Shown: piece by piece, positions 8,161 to 15,640 of the stretch
How positions within the stretch are numbered: the first letter of the stretch is position 1
Layout: each line of letters begins with the position of its first letter
Assembly: GCA_045595445.1 (NCBI GenBank)
Contig: JAZOAK010000023.1
Span: forward strand, 45,499-109,498
DNA: 64,000 nucleotides
Origin: RGIG3009 sp045595445
GTDB lineage: Bacteria > Bacillota > Clostridia > Oscillospirales > Acutalibacteraceae
Direction: 5' to 3'
Made by a program: the position numbers and the translations under genes
Notes under the pieces: generated by a model
What the model was told of the DNA's origin: nothing
Seen by the model: the letters and a program-made list of their open reading frames with translations, nothing else
Database searches by the model: none

Positions 8161-8514
8161 TGATTGGCAAAACAGTTCACGAAAGCCGATATACAGCAGC
8201 AGCACACCAAAAGCTCGCCGCAAAAGGCTCGTATCCATGCCGCTTGCCACAAAGGCGGCAACCGCCGAAGTGATCACCCCCGCCACCGAACACCATATCA
8301 CCGCTTCCCATTCCACGCGTCGGTTGCGGATATGGGAGATAAGCGCTGTGGGCGCACAGCATAAAAAATACAAGAGATTGATTCCGCCGGCTGCATATTG
8401 CTCCACCGCAGCAAAGGTTGTCAGGTAGACGATAAGCAGCGATCCGCCGCCGATACCGAATCCGCTGATAACACCCGTGATAAGTCCTACCGCTATGGCA
8501 AGTGCGATCTTCAC
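8137..8514 (-). CDS. TauE/SafE-family half-transporter, second of a pair
   Basis: This is a small membrane protein of the sulfite exporter TauE/SafE (TSUP, DUF81) family. At 125 residues it is half the usual 250-residue length and carries one repeat unit of about four membrane segments, with the glycine-rich motif GFGIGGGSLL near residue 19. Its start overlaps the stop of the upstream half-gene by 4 bp (8511-8514), so the two are coupled and probably form a heterodimer. Substrate is unknown; family members move sulfite, sulfonates or other small organic anions. The C-terminal tail CQSQKSASRS is encoded by terminator sequence. Confidence 0.85.
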   Translation of the reverse strand: MKIALAIAVGLITGVISGFGIGGGSLLIVYLTTFAAVEQYAAGGINLLYFLCCAPTALISHIRNRRVEWEAVIWCSVAGVITSAVAAFVASGMDTSLLRRAFGVLLLYIGFRELFCQSQKSASRS

Positions 8515-8870
8515 AACAACAGCACCGCCCTTATCCCGCCGTACAGCAACAAAATACCGAACAAACGGCGCAAGAGGGTCACCGACATATTCTTAAAGAA
8601 AACGCCCGAGAGCACACCGCCTGCCGCACCGCCGATGAGATACGGCCAAGCGATGGTGAAGTCCAAACCGCCGCGCATCCAAAAAACGATCAACGATATC
8701 GCTGAAAGCGGTACAATGATCGCAATCGAGGTGGCAAACGCGTGCTTTTGTTTCATCCCCACCCAAGAGGTAAGTAGCGGCACCAAAAACAAGCCGCCGC
8801 CCGATCCGAACAAGCCGTTCGCCACGCCCGCCAAGGCACCGATGATAAGATATTTGTTCGTCGGTTTCAT
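8511..8870 (-). CDS. TauE/SafE-family half-transporter, first of a pair
   Basis: The 119-residue membrane protein is the other half of the TauE/SafE pair. It has the matching motif NGLFGSGGGLFL near residue 18 and about four hydrophobic segments, ending in the LLRRLFGILLLYGG stretch that mirrors LLRRAFGVLLLYIG in its partner. The two chains are clearly homologous to each other. The ribosome binding site is GGGGGTG, four bases before the ATG. The separation of the two repeats into two genes is the notable feature. Confidence 0.86.
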   Translation of the reverse strand: MKPTNKYLIIGALAGVANGLFGSGGGLFLVPLLTSWVGMKQKHAFATSIAIIVPLSAISLIVFWMRGGLDFTIAWPYLIGGAAGGVLSGVFFKNMSVTLLRRLFGILLLYGGIRAVLLL

Positions 8871-8920
8871 AAAGCACCCCCATTTTGAGTTAGGGTGTGC
8901 AACTAAAAACGAAATATACG

Positions 8921-9199
8921 TTACGGCAATCGCGACACGTGATAACGAAGATAAAACAGCGACAATACCATCGTTTCCATTTCGTCGCGGTCACGCAGCC
9001 CTGCATACCAAAATTGACGGTAGAGTTTGCTGTCCTCCGACAAGAGCTCCGATCGAGAACGCAGCATTTCCCGCCACTCCTCCGGAATGGGATCCGTATA
9101 CTGTCTGCGAAGAAACTCCTCGGTTTTGTCTTCTCCCATTCTGCCTTCCAGCAAATCAAGGCAGAGTTCAATCTCTCGAAATAGTTTCATTCTATACAT
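8921..9199 (-). CDS. Small conserved-looking protein of unknown function
   Basis: I do not recognise this 92-residue product. It is highly charged and probably helical (residues 3-60 rich in Glu, Arg and Leu), with no signal peptide or membrane segment. The start is placed at ATG 9199 because the promoter at 9222-9250 would start transcription near 9215, which excludes the upstream in-frame ATG at 9214 as a well-led start; GGTGG lies eight to ten bases before 9199. It is divergent from the ribbon-helix-helix gene and shares its control region. Confidence 0.6.
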   Translation of the reverse strand: MYRMKLFREIELCLDLLEGRMGEDKTEEFLRRQYTDPIPEEWREMLRSRSELLSEDSKLYRQFWYAGLRDRDEMETMVLSLFYLRYHVSRLP

Positions 9200-9221
9200 T
9201 TTATTCACCACCATTAGTATT

Positions 9222-9258
9222 ACTTTATGCTACTTGGTATGAAATGTCAATATTTCAT
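9222..9258 (-). promoter_or_regulatory. Promoter of the 92-residue gene with an operator-like palindrome
   Basis: On the minus strand TTGACA (9250-9245) and TAAAGT (9227-9222) are 17 bp apart. The perfect inverted repeat ATGAAAT-N6-ATTTCAT (9239-9258) covers the -35 box and lies 37 bp before the ribbon-helix-helix start codon. Binding there would repress this promoter. Confidence 0.65.
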
Positions 9259-9294
9259 CGCTTTATATCGCATAATACTCCTGAGGTGAGACGT

Positions 9295-9459
9295 ATGAAA
9301 CCGCTTAAAGAAAGACTTAGCATTACCTTGGACGGCGATATCATCGAAAAAATCAAGGTGTTGGCCGAAGAACAGGATCGCTCCGTATCCCAGTACATCA
9401 ATTTGGTCTTAAAAAGCCATTTGAAACGAGTCGACGAAAAGAATGCCAAGAAGCAATAA
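9295..9459 (+). CDS. Ribbon-helix-helix (Arc/CopG-type) DNA-binding protein
   Basis: The 54-residue protein has the compact ribbon-helix-helix pattern: a beta strand RLSITLD (7-13), helix IIEKIKVLAEEQ (16-27) and helix SVSQYINLVLKSHL (30-43). Such proteins dimerise and bind short palindromes, often as antitoxins or autorepressors. The ATG at 9295 follows GAGGTGAG (9283-9290). A longer open frame reaches upstream, but only this tail is credible. No toxin-like gene follows; a terminator begins within 10 bp. It may bind the palindrome at 9239-9258 (inference). Confidence 0.8.
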   Translation: MKPLKERLSITLDGDIIEKIKVLAEEQDRSVSQYINLVLKSHLKRVDEKNAKKQ

Positions 9460-9461
9460 CG

Positions 9462-9503
9462 AAAACCCCCGAGGCCCTTTCACAGCCTCGGGGGTGTTTT
9501 ATT
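9462..9503. terminator. Bidirectional terminator
   Basis: CCCCCGAGGC (9466-9475) pairs with GCCTCGGGGG (9485-9494). On the plus strand it ends the ribbon-helix-helix gene (GTGTTTTATTT). On the minus strand it is followed by TTTTCGTTATT and would end the transcript that starts near 9786. Confidence 0.85.
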
Positions 9504-9786
9504 TGTTGGTTATAGGTTTATATATCAAGTTTTGATTCGCTGATTATCTTCGCGACTTGGTTATCCTCAGTACATGGGACTATCCCCTTCTTAAATAATT
9601 TTCAGGAAACCTCGCATACAAATCATGTGAATCACCTTTTTCTTAAAAATAGGACTGCGCTTCTTGTGATCAAAAGTAACTAAACCTTTGGACTCACCTC
9701 TTTCAAATTTTTCCGAGGGTTGCTGTTCAGCCCACGGGACTCACTCCTTTTCTCTGATCTCGTCTTTTTCTCTCTTTCCTTCTGTC
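9462..9786 (-). ncRNA. Putative structured or leader-like RNA of about 325 nt with repeated SD-like motifs
   Basis: No gene of useful length lies in 9504-9868, yet the minus strand has a near-consensus promoter (9793-9821) and a terminator at 9462-9503. The predicted transcript carries four purine-rich Shine-Dalgarno-like motifs, each followed by a partly complementary TCC or TCAC: AAGGAGTGAGTCCC (near 9747), AGAGGTGAGTCC (near 9702), AAAGGTGATTCAC (near 9640) and AAGGGGATAGTCCC (near 9590). Three are followed at normal spacing by tiny frames: GTG-GGC-stop, an 11-codon ATG frame at 9626-9591, and ATG-TAC-stop. It does not match 6S, tmRNA, RNase P or SRP cores that I know. Confidence 0.5.
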
Positions 9787-9792
9787 AACTAT

Positions 9793-9821
9793 ACAATACC
9801 ACGTTTTATGTGCATTGTCAA
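9793..9821 (-). promoter_or_regulatory. Promoter of the putative 325-nt RNA
   Basis: On the minus strand TTGACA (9821-9816) and TATTGT (9798-9793) have a 17-bp spacer. The predicted start is near 9786. No protein gene lies downstream before the terminator. Confidence 0.75.
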
Positions 9822-9868
9822 TAGTTTTTTATAACTTTTTTGAAAATTTTTATTCAACATTTTTCGAC

Positions 9869-9897
9869 TTGACGAATACGGCAAAAACGATTACAAT
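9869..9897 (+). promoter_or_regulatory. Promoter of the DUF1292 gene
   Basis: TTGACG at 9869-9874 and TACAAT at 9892-9897 are separated by 17 bp. The predicted start near 9904 leaves a 27-nt leader with an ACGGAG ribosome binding site. Confidence 0.82.
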
Positions 9898-9930
9898 AGA
9901 AACAGAACAAAAAGAACGGAGAATATACCT

Positions 9931-10245
9931 ATGTCCCAAGAATACGGAAACGATATTGTCACCGTCGTGGACGACGAAGGCAATCAACACGAATTTGAGA
10001 TTTTGGATATGATTGAGACCGACGACGGTCGCTACGTGGCGCTGTTGCCCATCTATCACGATCCGAGCGAAATGCTGAACGATGACGGTGAACTGGTCAT
10101 CTTGACCGTCAAGGAAGAAAACGGCGAAGACCTTTTGTTACCCATCGAGGATGACGACGAGTTCGACGAGATTGCGGAGATCTTTGAGGAACGACTTGCA
10201 GAACTATACGAGGTTGAAGAGTTAGAGTCGCCGGCTGACAACTAA
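9931..10245 (+). CDS. DUF1292-family acidic protein
   Basis: The 104-residue, strongly acidic protein matches the DUF1292 pattern seen in Firmicutes: an N-terminal strand region around NDIVTVVDDEGNQHEFEIL, a Y(V)AL-type core (YVALLPI) and a run of Asp/Glu near the C terminus. Family members often lie near ruvX (yrrK) and alaS, but not here. Function is unknown and no catalytic motif is visible. The 6S-like RNA begins only five bases after its stop codon, so the two may be co-transcribed. Confidence 0.82.
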   Translation: MSQEYGNDIVTVVDDEGNQHEFEILDMIETDDGRYVALLPIYHDPSEMLNDDGELVILTVKEENGEDLLLPIEDDDEFDEIAEIFEERLAELYEVEELESPADN

Positions 10246-10249
10246 GTTT

Positions 10250-10441
10250 GTCCCCCTGCTCTGTGCGTGGACCTATCCCCTTTTAACCCTACTACACTGT
10301 GCCAACGGGAGCCAGGCTCCGAAAGCGGATTGCAGACCTCCCCGCCCTCGGCGGGACGAAGGGAGCGCGAACCTTTTGGGCGGCAACCCACCTGCTTCTA
10401 TTAGTAGCAGGTTATGCGGGGATATTACGGCAGAGCGGGGC
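10250..10441 (+). ncRNA. ssrS: 6S-like RNA (tentative)
   Basis: A non-coding 190-nt segment folds into a long rod. The closing stem pairs CCCC..GCTCTG (10252-10263) with CAGAGCGGGG (10431-10440). A second stem pairs TATCCCC (10274-10280) with GGGGATA (10418-10424). A large open region follows (TTTTAACCCTACTACACTG on the 5' side), and hairpins CCCGCC / GGCGGG and ACCTGCT / AGCAGGT lie near the tip. A closing stem, an open central bubble and a terminal arm fit 6S RNA, which binds sigma-A RNA polymerase. A strong terminator follows. RNase P, tmRNA and SRP cores are absent. The family call is by structure and recall only. Confidence 0.5.
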
Positions 10442-10458
10442 AACATACAAAAACGAAA

Positions 10459-10497
10459 CGACCCGATACGAACATCGTATCGGGTCGCATTTTTATT
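10459..10497 (+). terminator. Terminator after the 6S-like RNA
   Basis: CGACCCGATACGA (10459-10471) pairs perfectly with TCGTATCGGGTCG (10475-10487), followed by CATTTTTATTT. The T tract overlaps the last codons of the convergent phosphatase gene. Confidence 0.9.
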
Positions 10498-11113
10498 TGT
10501 TCGGAATAAGCGGCACGTAATCAATAGCTTCGCAGACCGGTTCACGCATCCACAAGGATGGTGACACACGCACGGTAAAGCCACAGCCAGCCTCCGCAAC
10601 CCACTCTGAAACGTCCGCTTGCGGCAGCGCGTACGCCGCCATGATCAGCATAATGACGCCGCCGTGGGTACAAATGACAGCATCACCGTCGCCTTTTTTC
10701 ATCACGTCTTCCACGATCGACTCAAACGCCGCCATGACACGCGCTTGGAACGTGGCGGCATCCTCCCCACCGGGGATGGCGGTCGTGGCACCGGTGATCC
10801 ATTTTTGAAACTCGTCATCGAACTTTAATTCCTCTGCACTTTTGCCGTCCCACTCGCCAAAATCACATTCCGAAAGTTCCGCAACAACCTCAGCGTTACT
10901 GTTCGGATACAGCGTTTCCAGCGTTTGGCGGCAACGAGCAAGAGGGCTTGTATAAAAGTATTTAGCACAAGGATATTCCGCTTCCTCTTTTTTATGCAGC
11001 AAATCGGAAAGGCCGGCAGGCGACAACGGCAAATCGGTTTTTCCGATATACAACCCCTGCTCGTTTGCCGCAGTCAAGCCGTGACGGATTACATGAATTT
11101 TATAGTTTTTCAC
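10493..11113 (-). CDS. Histidine phosphatase family protein (phosphoglycerate mutase-like)
   Basis: The 206-residue product belongs to the branch that includes CobC/PhoE and GpmB-like enzymes. It has the catalytic RHG motif (VIRHGLTAANEQG, His near 10), a second conserved region SPLARCRQTLE and the CTHGGVI motif with the second catalytic histidine. It removes a phosphate from a small molecule; the substrate cannot be told. The start is a GTG at 11113 with GGAGG nine bases upstream. It is a single gene, convergent with the 6S-like RNA. Confidence 0.87.
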   Translation of the reverse strand: MKNYKIHVIRHGLTAANEQGLYIGKTDLPLSPAGLSDLLHKKEEAEYPCAKYFYTSPLARCRQTLETLYPNSNAEVVAELSECDFGEWDGKSAEELKFDDEFQKWITGATTAIPGGEDAATFQARVMAAFESIVEDVMKKGDGDAVICTHGGVIMLIMAAYALPQADVSEWVAEAGCGFTVRVSPSLWMREPVCEAIDYVPLIPNK

Positions 11114-11147
11114 AGAAATTTCCTCCTAATATCGGTGGTTTCGACAA

Positions 11148-11176
11148 TTTACAAATCGTAATATCTGCGTTATAAT
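11148..11176 (+). promoter_or_regulatory. Promoter of the XRE regulator gene
   Basis: TTTACA at 11148-11153 and TATAAT at 11171-11176 are 17 bp apart, about 50 bp before the start codon. Confidence 0.75.
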
Positions 11177-11227
11177 GAAAAACCCACCGTATAATTCGGG
11201 GGATTTCACAAGATAGGAGAAACGGAA

Positions 11228-11896
11228 ATGCCAACCGGTTTTGCGCGCACCTTGATGCTATTGCGAAAGGAACGCGGTATCAGTCAAAAACAAGCGGCCG
11301 CCGCTTTGGATATATCACAAGCGTTGCTGTCACACTACGAAAAAGGTATTCGGGAATGCCGCTTGGAGTTCGTGGTGCGTGCCGCCGATTATTACAACGT
11401 ATCGTGCGACTATCTGCTCGGTCGCACACCGGATAAATCCGGTGCCATGCTCACGGTAGACGATCTGCCGGACGGCGAGCCAAACGTCAAAGACGGTCGT
11501 GCGGTAGATAATATGTTGCCGGTACTGAACAAAAAGTTAGCACTCAATGCGATCAGCGTGTTGTTTGACGTTCTTAAACGGTGTAAACACAAAGAACTGA
11601 CCGCTGAGGTATCCGCCTACTTAAACCTCGCGATCTACACCGTGTTCCGCAGTTTATACGCGGCAAACGCCAAAAATCCTAACGCCCTGTTTGCCCTACC
11701 GGAAACTTACTGGCAACCGGTGGTGAACGGTGAGATGGGAATCGGTGCGGCACATATCCGTAAGATCGCCAGAGAAGCATTCTCGGAATCCAAAGCACCC
11801 TCGATGTTACCGGACGCATTGGCAAAATCCTATCCCCTGTTAGCATCATCGCTGATGAACGTGTTGAAGAATGCGGAAGAATCCATCGAACAATAA
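11228..11896 (+). CDS. XRE-family transcriptional regulator
   Basis: The 222-residue protein starts with a Cro/C1-type helix-turn-helix (about 8-66; SQKQAAAALDISQALLSHYE), ending in the common CDYLLGRT stretch. The C-terminal 150 residues are helical and not recognised, possibly a dimerisation or ligand domain. The ribosome binding site is TAGGAGAA. It stands alone between its own promoter and a strong terminator, so targets are not indicated by context. Confidence 0.87.
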   Translation: MPTGFARTLMLLRKERGISQKQAAAALDISQALLSHYEKGIRECRLEFVVRAADYYNVSCDYLLGRTPDKSGAMLTVDDLPDGEPNVKDGRAVDNMLPVLNKKLALNAISVLFDVLKRCKHKELTAEVSAYLNLAIYTVFRSLYAANAKNPNALFALPETYWQPVVNGEMGIGAAHIRKIAREAFSESKAPSMLPDALAKSYPLLASSLMNVLKNAEESIEQ

Positions 11897-11902
11897 ATAT
11901 GG

Positions 11903-11934
11903 AAAATGCGCGAGTGTTCTCGCGCATTTTTTAT
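11903..11934. terminator. Bidirectional terminator
   Basis: AAAATGCGCGAG pairs with CTCGCGCATTTT around a TGTT loop, directly after the XRE gene, with a T run on the plus strand and A residues that give a T run on the other. Confidence 0.9.
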
Positions 11935-11985
11935 TGTAATAACAGTAAGTTCCCGCAAGTTTAATGGCATGAGCGGATTGGGCTT

Positions 11986-13056
11986 TTACTTGAAGACCCA
12001 CCCGCGCTGAATACGGAAACTGAGCAAAAATAAGATACAGTCCACAATGAGTTTGAGAAGTGTGGCATTCCAGTTAAGCAATGCATACAAACCACTGGTC
12101 GCAAATGCGGAAAGGGACGCTTGAACCACGCTGAGTATACAATATCTAAACAATCGTCTTCCGGTGTTGCCGTGGCTCTTAAACACCGTCTTTTTGTTCG
12201 CGGTAAAGTTAAACAACCCCGACAGCACGCGCGCCGCATAGGTAGCAAGCACAATTCGAACTTCGGCGGAAACAGACGGGAACAACCAAGTAAGTACCGC
12301 TACCAACAAGGTAAAGGCGAGAATATCCACAACAAACGACGAAAGCGACGTCGCGATGAATTTCAAAAACACCGAGTAGATACGCACAGAATCAAGCAAG
12401 GGATTAAAATGCGAGGATTTATTCTCCTCTATGTATACCGTTTCGATCGGCACTTCTAAAAGAGGCATACCGGATTCGTGTGCATCCAGAATCATATTCA
12501 TTTCGTACTCAAAACGCTCGCCCTTAGTCGCCAAAAAGCGGCGCATCGCCTGCGGCGAAAAGCCGCGCAGACCGGTTTGAGTATCCGAAAGCGTGATGCC
12601 GCACAACAGACGAAGCACACGGCTGGTAGTACGGTTGCCGAAACGGCTGCGTGCCGGAATGTTCGGGTTTTTGTTTGAGAAATCGCGGCACCCCATCACC
12701 AAAGCATCAGGATGGTCTATAACCTCTTTTGCCACGGCAATGGTGTCGGCAATACGGTGCTGGCCATCGGAATCCACCGTAACGGCACCAAGGCACTGTT
12801 CATCCTCGTTAAGCAAATGGTTAAACGCGGTTTTCAGCGCTCTGCCTTTTCCTTGATTTACAGCATGACGAAGCACGGTACAACCATAGTTGTCCCGTGC
12901 TTTCTTAAAATAATCATCATAATCCGCACTGCTGCCGTCGTTGACAACAAGCAACCGTGCAAAGCCCGCTTCGCACAGATCCGCAAGCAGACTGAGTAAT
13001 TTATCATCGGGATTCAGCGATGGGATAATAATTGCCACAGAACGGTAAAGCTCCAT
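11986..13056 (-). CDS. GT2 glycosyltransferase fused to a GtrA-like membrane domain
   Basis: Residues 1-220 form a family 2 glycosyltransferase of the dolichol-phosphate-mannose/undecaprenyl-phosphate-sugar synthase type, with IIIPSLNPDD (9-18), VVNDGSS (37-43) and the DXD-like DSDGQH (95-100). Residues 232-356 are a GtrA-like domain with four membrane segments. The protein would attach a sugar to undecaprenyl phosphate and help flip the lipid-linked sugar for wall or lipid glycosylation. The ribosome binding site is GAGGTGAGG. It lies 47 bp after glgA in the same direction and could share its transcript, though a role in glycogen is not implied. Confidence 0.88.
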   Translation of the reverse strand: MELYRSVAIIIPSLNPDDKLLSLLADLCEAGFARLLVVNDGSSADYDDYFKKARDNYGCTVLRHAVNQGKGRALKTAFNHLLNEDEQCLGAVTVDSDGQHRIADTIAVAKEVIDHPDALVMGCRDFSNKNPNIPARSRFGNRTTSRVLRLLCGITLSDTQTGLRGFSPQAMRRFLATKGERFEYEMNMILDAHESGMPLLEVPIETVYIEENKSSHFNPLLDSVRIYSVFLKFIATSLSSFVVDILAFTLLVAVLTWLFPSVSAEVRIVLATYAARVLSGLFNFTANKKTVFKSHGNTGRRLFRYCILSVVQASLSAFATSGLYALLNWNATLLKLIVDCILFLLSFRIQRGWVFK

Positions 13057-13103
13057 ACATACCTCACCTCTGTGTTTCAGTATACCTCAAATCTCGCGCT
13101 TTT

Positions 13104-14525
13104 TCAACTGTTTTTGAGCGATTTATACAGACGGATATACTCGTTTGCCGAACGCCCCCAACTGAAATCGCAACGCATGGCACGATCGGTCAACAACTGC
13201 CAATCCGCCTTGTTGTGATATGCCCCGATACCGCGGCAAATGGCATACAACATATCGTCGGCATTGTACGTCTTAAAGGTAAATCCGTTACCAAAGCCAT
13301 CACCGCAATCCTGAATGGAGTCTTTGAGCCCGCCTGTCTCACGCACGATCGGCACCGCACCGTAACGGCAAGCAACCATTTGCGACAGACCGCACGGTTC
13401 GCTCTTAGACGGCATCAAGAACAGATCAGACGCAGCGTATATCTTCTGTGCCAGTTCCGGCACAAAACCTGAGCAGAAGCAGAACTTTTCGGGATATTTC
13501 TCATACATCGAACGGAAGAACGTTTCATACGCCCATTCGCCCGAGCCGAGAATCACCACCTGCACGTCCTCCTGCATCAATCTCTCAAACACGTGCTGTA
13601 CCAAATCAAAGCCCTTATGCGAGGCAAGACGGCTGACCATACCGATCAGCGGTACATCGTCGCGAACCGGCAATCCCAACCGTTCCTGCAACGCCTTCTT
13701 ATTGGCAGCTTTGCCCGACGGATCCTCTGCCGAATACGGTGCATACAGAAACGGATCGGTAGCAGGATTATAGTTATCGGTATCAATACCGTTGAGAATG
13801 CCCGACAATTTCCAACTTCTCAAACGCAAAATTGGATCCATGCCGTGTGAGAACCACGGATCAAGCAATTCCTCCGCATACGTCGGGCTCACGGTGCTGA
13901 CGCGATTGGCAGTTTCAATGCCCGCTTTCATCAAATTGATACAGTCGCCGTGCTGTACGATGTCCCGTGCCTCCTCCGGAAGACCGAACACGTCACCGAA
14001 AATCTCCATGCCGTAAATCCCCTGATACTGGATATTGTGAATGGTATACAGGGTACGAATTGACGAATACGGTTCATCCTTGCCGTAAAACAGCGTGTGA
14101 TATACCGGAACAAGGGCGGTTTGCCAGTCGTTTGCATGGATCACGTCCGGCTTGAAATCGATATATTTGAGCATTTCCAGCACCGCGCGAGAGAAGAACG
14201 CAAAACGCTCCGCATCATCGTAGTGGCCGTAAAGGCCCTCGCGCTTGAAATAATACTGGTTATCCAACAGATAATAGATAACACCGTTCACCTTTGCCTC
14301 AAAGACACCGCAATACTGACGACGCCACGACACGGGAACCGAAAAACTGGTGAGGAAGGTCATTTTCGCACGCAACTCTGCCGGAACACAATCGTACAAC
14401 GGCATCACCACGCGGCAACCGACCAGCCGCGCGCGCAAGGCACGCGGCAACGAACCCGAAACGTCCGCAAGACCGCCCGAAGCCGCAAACGGACGAGCTT
14501 CACCGGTAGCAAATAACACTTTCAT
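13104..14525 (-). CDS. glgA: Glycogen synthase (ADP-glucose)
   Basis: GlgA extends alpha-1,4-glucan from ADP-glucose. The 473-residue GT5 protein has the N-terminal ASGGLADVSGSLP loop (15-27; equivalent to the KVGGL ADP-glucose site), VIHANDWQ (128-135) and the C-terminal SKSEPCGLSQM motif (373-383) with GGLKDSI. Length is normal. It is the last gene of glgC-glgD-glgA, four bases after glgD. Branching enzyme (glgB) and phosphorylase genes are not in the window. Confidence 0.94.
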   Translation of the reverse strand: MKVLFATGEARPFAASGGLADVSGSLPRALRARLVGCRVVMPLYDCVPAELRAKMTFLTSFSVPVSWRRQYCGVFEAKVNGVIYYLLDNQYYFKREGLYGHYDDAERFAFFSRAVLEMLKYIDFKPDVIHANDWQTALVPVYHTLFYGKDEPYSSIRTLYTIHNIQYQGIYGMEIFGDVFGLPEEARDIVQHGDCINLMKAGIETANRVSTVSPTYAEELLDPWFSHGMDPILRLRSWKLSGILNGIDTDNYNPATDPFLYAPYSAEDPSGKAANKKALQERLGLPVRDDVPLIGMVSRLASHKGFDLVQHVFERLMQEDVQVVILGSGEWAYETFFRSMYEKYPEKFCFCSGFVPELAQKIYAASDLFLMPSKSEPCGLSQMVACRYGAVPIVRETGGLKDSIQDCGDGFGNGFTFKTYNADDMLYAICRGIGAYHNKADWQLLTDRAMRCDFSWGRSANEYIRLYKSLKNS

Positions 14526-14529
14526 ACGC

Positions 14530-15639
14530 TTATACCATCGTGCCTTTCTTCACGGAAACAGGGTAATCGGCACAACCTTTGAGCGAGCGGCGATCCCGAA
14601 TACACACGTTCTTATCCGTGATAATATATTCCATCGTACTTCCCGCGCCGATCACGCTGCCCTGCATCAGAATACAGTGATCGATCACCGCATCGCGGTC
14701 AACGTGCACGTTGCGGAACAGAATGGAATCCCTCACCGCGCCGTCGATCTTACAGCCATCGGCGATCAAAGAATCCGCCACCTGCGCATGTAAGCCGTAC
14801 AGAGCCGGCGCACAGTCGCGCACCTTCGTGTAGATCGGACGGTTGGCAATGAACAATTTTGCCCGAACAGCAGGATCTAACAGTGCCATGTTGGCATTGA
14901 AATACCCGGCGAGCGACGAGATCGTCATAGCAAATTCGGGAATCTCATACGCATACAAACGGCGGTCACCGATATGGCGCTGTAAGATATCCCACTCAAA
15001 ACTATACTGATTACGGCTGACTGCATTTTCTACCAATTGCATAAGCAACGTGCGAGAAACAACGTACAAACCGATGCCGTAAAGCGCCTCGCCAAGCACA
15101 CGGCGGGTGATGATCATATCGGTAATACGTCCTTGTTCGTTTACGGTAACGATGGGTGACGCAATGTTTTCCGGCACCGTGCCGCGCAGGCAGGCAACCG
15201 TAATATCCGCCCCGCTCTCCACGTGAAAATCCACCAAGCGGCGGTAATCTATGTTACCGACGATATGACAATCCGAGAGAATGACATAATCGTGGCGGGA
15301 ATTTTCCAAAAAGCGGCGCACACCGGTAAGCGGCGCGATCCTACCGTTGTACTGATCCTCAGACGCTCCAAACGGAGGCAGGAAATAAAGGCCCTGCGCT
15401 TTGCGGGACAGATCCCATGCTTTACCCGACCCCAAATGGTCCATCATGGATTGATAATTGCTTTTTGTAACAACACCAACCTTCGATACGCCCGCATTGA
15501 CAAGGTTAGAGAGCGTAAAATCCACCAAGCGGTATCGACCACCGAACGGAACCGACCCCATAGAGCGGTTCTGCGTAAATTCAGGAAGCGCGTCATCGTG
15601 CATATTGGGGAACAACAAACCGAGTACGGTACGATTCAT
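14530..15639 (-). CDS. glgD: Glucose-1-phosphate adenylyltransferase regulatory subunit
   Basis: GlgD is the Firmicute partner of GlgC that forms a hetero-oligomer and alters activity. The 369-residue product resembles GlgC (FGGRYRLVDFTLSNLVNAG, ending in left-handed beta-helix repeats). Its N terminus reads RTVLGLLFPNMHDD, lacking the catalytic GGxGxRL loop present in GlgC, which supports a regulatory role. It begins one base after the glgC stop, so translation is coupled. Confidence 0.93.
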   Translation of the reverse strand: MNRTVLGLLFPNMHDDALPEFTQNRSMGSVPFGGRYRLVDFTLSNLVNAGVSKVGVVTKSNYQSMMDHLGSGKAWDLSRKAQGLYFLPPFGASEDQYNGRIAPLTGVRRFLENSRHDYVILSDCHIVGNIDYRRLVDFHVESGADITVACLRGTVPENIASPIVTVNEQGRITDMIITRRVLGEALYGIGLYVVSRTLLMQLVENAVSRNQYSFEWDILQRHIGDRRLYAYEIPEFAMTISSLAGYFNANMALLDPAVRAKLFIANRPIYTKVRDCAPALYGLHAQVADSLIADGCKIDGAVRDSILFRNVHVDRDAVIDHCILMQGSVIGAGSTMEYIITDKNVCIRDRRSLKGCADYPVSVKKGTMV

Positions 15640-15640
15640 C

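Noticed and set aside
8398..9294. Long plus-strand open frame joined to the ribbon-helix-helix gene
   Set aside because: It runs antisense to the TauE/SafE and 92-residue genes and has no ribosome binding site; only the part from 9295 has one and a recognisable fold.
9504..9792. Known RNAs (tmRNA, RNase P, SRP, T-box) as explanation for the gene-free stretch
   Set aside because: None of their conserved cores is visible on either strand, so the segment is left as an unnamed RNA.
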